Assembly: GCA_036267635.1 (NCBI GenBank)
Contig: DATAVR010000006.1
Span: 62,001-126,000, forward strand
Direction: 5' to 3'
Origin: JADGRB01 sp036267635
Lineage (GTDB): Bacteria; Myxococcota_A; Polyangia; Fen-1088
Length of the DNA: 64,000 bases
Every line of letters begins with the position of its first letter. The first letter of the stretch is position 1. The position numbers and the translations under genes are program-made. The notes below the pieces were generated by a model. The model was not told where the DNA came from. It did not search any database and saw only the letters and a program-made list of their open reading frames with translations. Below, in pieces: positions 62,643 to 64,000 of the stretch.

Positions 62643-64000
62643 ATGGGAAGACATCGAACCCGAACGGCCAGAGGTTACTCCTTATCGACGCGCGCCGTCC
62701 ACGCGATCTGCCTCACCGGGGCCGTGGCCGCCGTCGGGATCGGCGCCCTGATCGCCAGGGCCGACCCGTCGCCGCCGCCCGTCCCGTCTCCTTTTCCGTC
62801 TCCTTTTTTCGACTACCGGCTCGAGCGGCCGGGGGCCTCGCACAAGATCACCGTCCGCGATCTGCCGCCGCCGCGCGAGGCCGAATCGACGGACAACGGG
62901 CCGCGGATTGTCCCGCGGCCGAAGGAGGCCTGGCCGGCGGCGCCAGCCGGGTTCAAGGTCGAGCTTTACGCCGACGGGCTCGCCAACCCGCGGCTCATCC
63001 GGGCCGCGCCGAACGGCGATCTCTTGGTCGCCGAGAGTGCCGTCGGCGAGCTGCGGCTGTTTCGCGGCGTCGGGGCCGATGGGCGCGCCGCCGAGATCGA
63101 GCGCTTCGCCACCGGTCTGAAGAAGCCGTTCGGGCTGGCGTTTTTTCCGCCGGGGAACGATCCGCGGTGGCTTTACGTGGGCAACACCGACTCTGTCGTC
63201 CGCTTTCCGTACCGCAGCGGCGATCTGAAGGCGCGCGGGCCGGCCGAGACCGTCGCCGAGCTGCCGGGCGGAGGGCTCCTGCGCGGGGGCGGCCACTGGA
63301 CGCGGGACTTGGCGTTCTCGCGTGACGGAAAGACGCTCTTCGTGTCGGTCGGATCGCACTCGAACGTCGACGACACCGACGGCAACGCGGCCGAGTTTCA
63401 CCGCGCCGACATCCTGGCCTTCGACAGCGACGGAAAAAACCTACGGGTCCATGCTTCGGGGATCCGCAACGCCGTGGGGATCGCGGTCCACCCGACGAGC
63501 GGCGAGCTCTGGGCGTCGGTCAACGAGCGCGATCTGCTGGGCGACAACCTGGTCCCCGACTACATCACGCACGTCGAGTCGGGAGGTTTCTACGGCTGGC
63601 CCTGGTTCTACATCGGCGGCCACCAGGACCCGCGCCACGCCGGCAAGCACCCCGAACTCGCGGCCAAGGTCGTCGTCCCCGACGTCCTGCTGCAACCGCA
63701 CGACGCTTCGCTGGAGATGACGTTCTACGACGGCGCGCAATTTCCGACCGAGTACCGCGGCGACATCTTCGCCGCCGAGCACGGCTCGTGGAACCGCAAG
63801 GCCCGCTGCGGTTACGAGGTGATCCGGGTGCCGATGCGTGGCGGAACCCGCGCGAGCGGCGAGTACGAAGATTTTCTCACCGGATTCGTGTCGCCGTCGG
63901 GCGACGTCTGGGGACGGCCGGTCGGCGTCGCCGTCGCCAAGGACGGCGCGCTCATGGTGACCGACGACGGCTCGAGCTCGATCTGGCGCGTCAGCTACGT
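62643..64000 (+). CDS. Sorbosone-dehydrogenase-like beta-propeller protein, cut by window edge
   Basis: The first 452 residues are visible. A hydrophobic segment (AICLTGAVAAVGIGALIARA) near 23-42 exports or anchors it. A six-bladed propeller follows: FKVELYADGLANPRLIRAAP, LAFSRDGKTLFVSVGS, SGIRNAVGIAVHP and HVESGGFYGWPWFYIGG. This matches PQQ-type sugar dehydrogenases of the sorbosone group. The HGSWNRKARCGYEVIRVPM motif is present. The start is 12 bases from the divergent TonB/HEAT gene. The C-terminus, possibly with a cytochrome domain, lies outside the window. Confidence 0.88.
   Translation, partial: MGRHRTRTARGYSLSTRAVHAICLTGAVAAVGIGALIARADPSPPPVPSPFPSPFFDYRLERPGASHKITVRDLPPPREAESTDNGPRIVPRPKEAWPAAPAGFKVELYADGLANPRLIRAAPNGDLLVAESAVGELRLFRGVGADGRAAEIERFATGLKKPFGLAFFPPGNDPRWLYVGNTDSVVRFPYRSGDLKARGPAETVAELPGGGLLRGGGHWTRDLAFSRDGKTLFVSVGSHSNVDDTDGNAAEFHRADILAFDSDGKNLRVHASGIRNAVGIAVHPTSGELWASVNERDLLGDNLVPDYITHVESGGFYGWPWFYIGGHQDPRHAGKHPELAAKVVVPDVLLQPHDASLEMTFYDGAQFPTEYRGDIFAAEHGSWNRKARCGYEVIRVPMRGGTRASGEYEDFLTGFVSPSGDVWGRPVGVAVAKDGALMVTDDGSSSIWRVSY

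Overview
The window is high-GC, densely packed bacterial DNA. It looks like a myxobacterium-like member of Myxococcota (Polyangia-type). The signs are many lipoproteins with Gly/Ser/Ala-rich linkers after the lipobox, Cys-rich and DUF1566 lipoproteins, a fused KorA, hopanoid genes, and many overlapping start and stop codons (ATGA or GTGA). This placement is an inference from gene content. I saw no rRNA, tRNA, CRISPR array, transposase or phage gene.

Region by region: 1-9 kb holds a truncated polyphosphate kinase, a glutathione peroxidase, a glycoside-hydrolase-like lipoprotein, a ClC chloride channel, a decayed DUF2911 gene, a DUF1566 lipoprotein, a coiled-coil membrane protein and a macrodomain protein. 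9.2-11.9 kb is a Cpx-like set (Spy/CpxP-like protein, response regulator, histidine kinase). 12-16.6 kb has a CXXCH lipoprotein and an ECF sigma factor/ChrR-type anti-sigma operon, followed by a truncated haemoglobin that carries a lipoprotein signal. 16.6-21.3 kb encodes 2-oxoacid:ferredoxin oxidoreductase (KorB, KorA) plus an iron-sulfur flavoprotein. 21.5-23.2 kb has a 1-Cys peroxiredoxin and two small envelope proteins.

23.3-35.4 kb is a surface-polysaccharide locus: B12-type radical SAM protein, methyltransferase, two Wzy/WaaL-type proteins, initiating sugar transferase, two GT4 enzymes (one fused to a nucleotidyltransferase-like domain) and a Wzx flippase. 35.4-42 kb is a tightly coupled operon read leftward: a small hypothetical protein, a sigma-54 activator with a Cys-rich receiver, a TPR-histidine kinase, a short receiver-like protein and an outer-membrane barrel. 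An SPFH protein and an SH3 protein diverge from it. 44.9-53.2 kb carries a pirin remnant, a second barrel, a GH63-like glucosidase, a Cys-rich lipoprotein, an SDR and a beta-helix protein.

53.3-59.4 kb is a hopanoid cluster: hpnO, hpnG, hpnH (interrupted by an in-frame TAG), squalene-hopene cyclase and a squalene-synthase-like enzyme. Together they would make squalene, cyclise it, and add and process the C35 side chain. The right end has a GH13 amylase, a TonB/HEAT protein and a truncated sorbosone-dehydrogenase-like protein.

The most interesting signals are the Cys-rich receiver/TPR-kinase operon, the lipoprotein globin in the ECF-ChrR operon, the GT4-nucleotidyltransferase fusion, the TAG codon in hpnH, and a short palindrome found inside two unrelated coding sequences.
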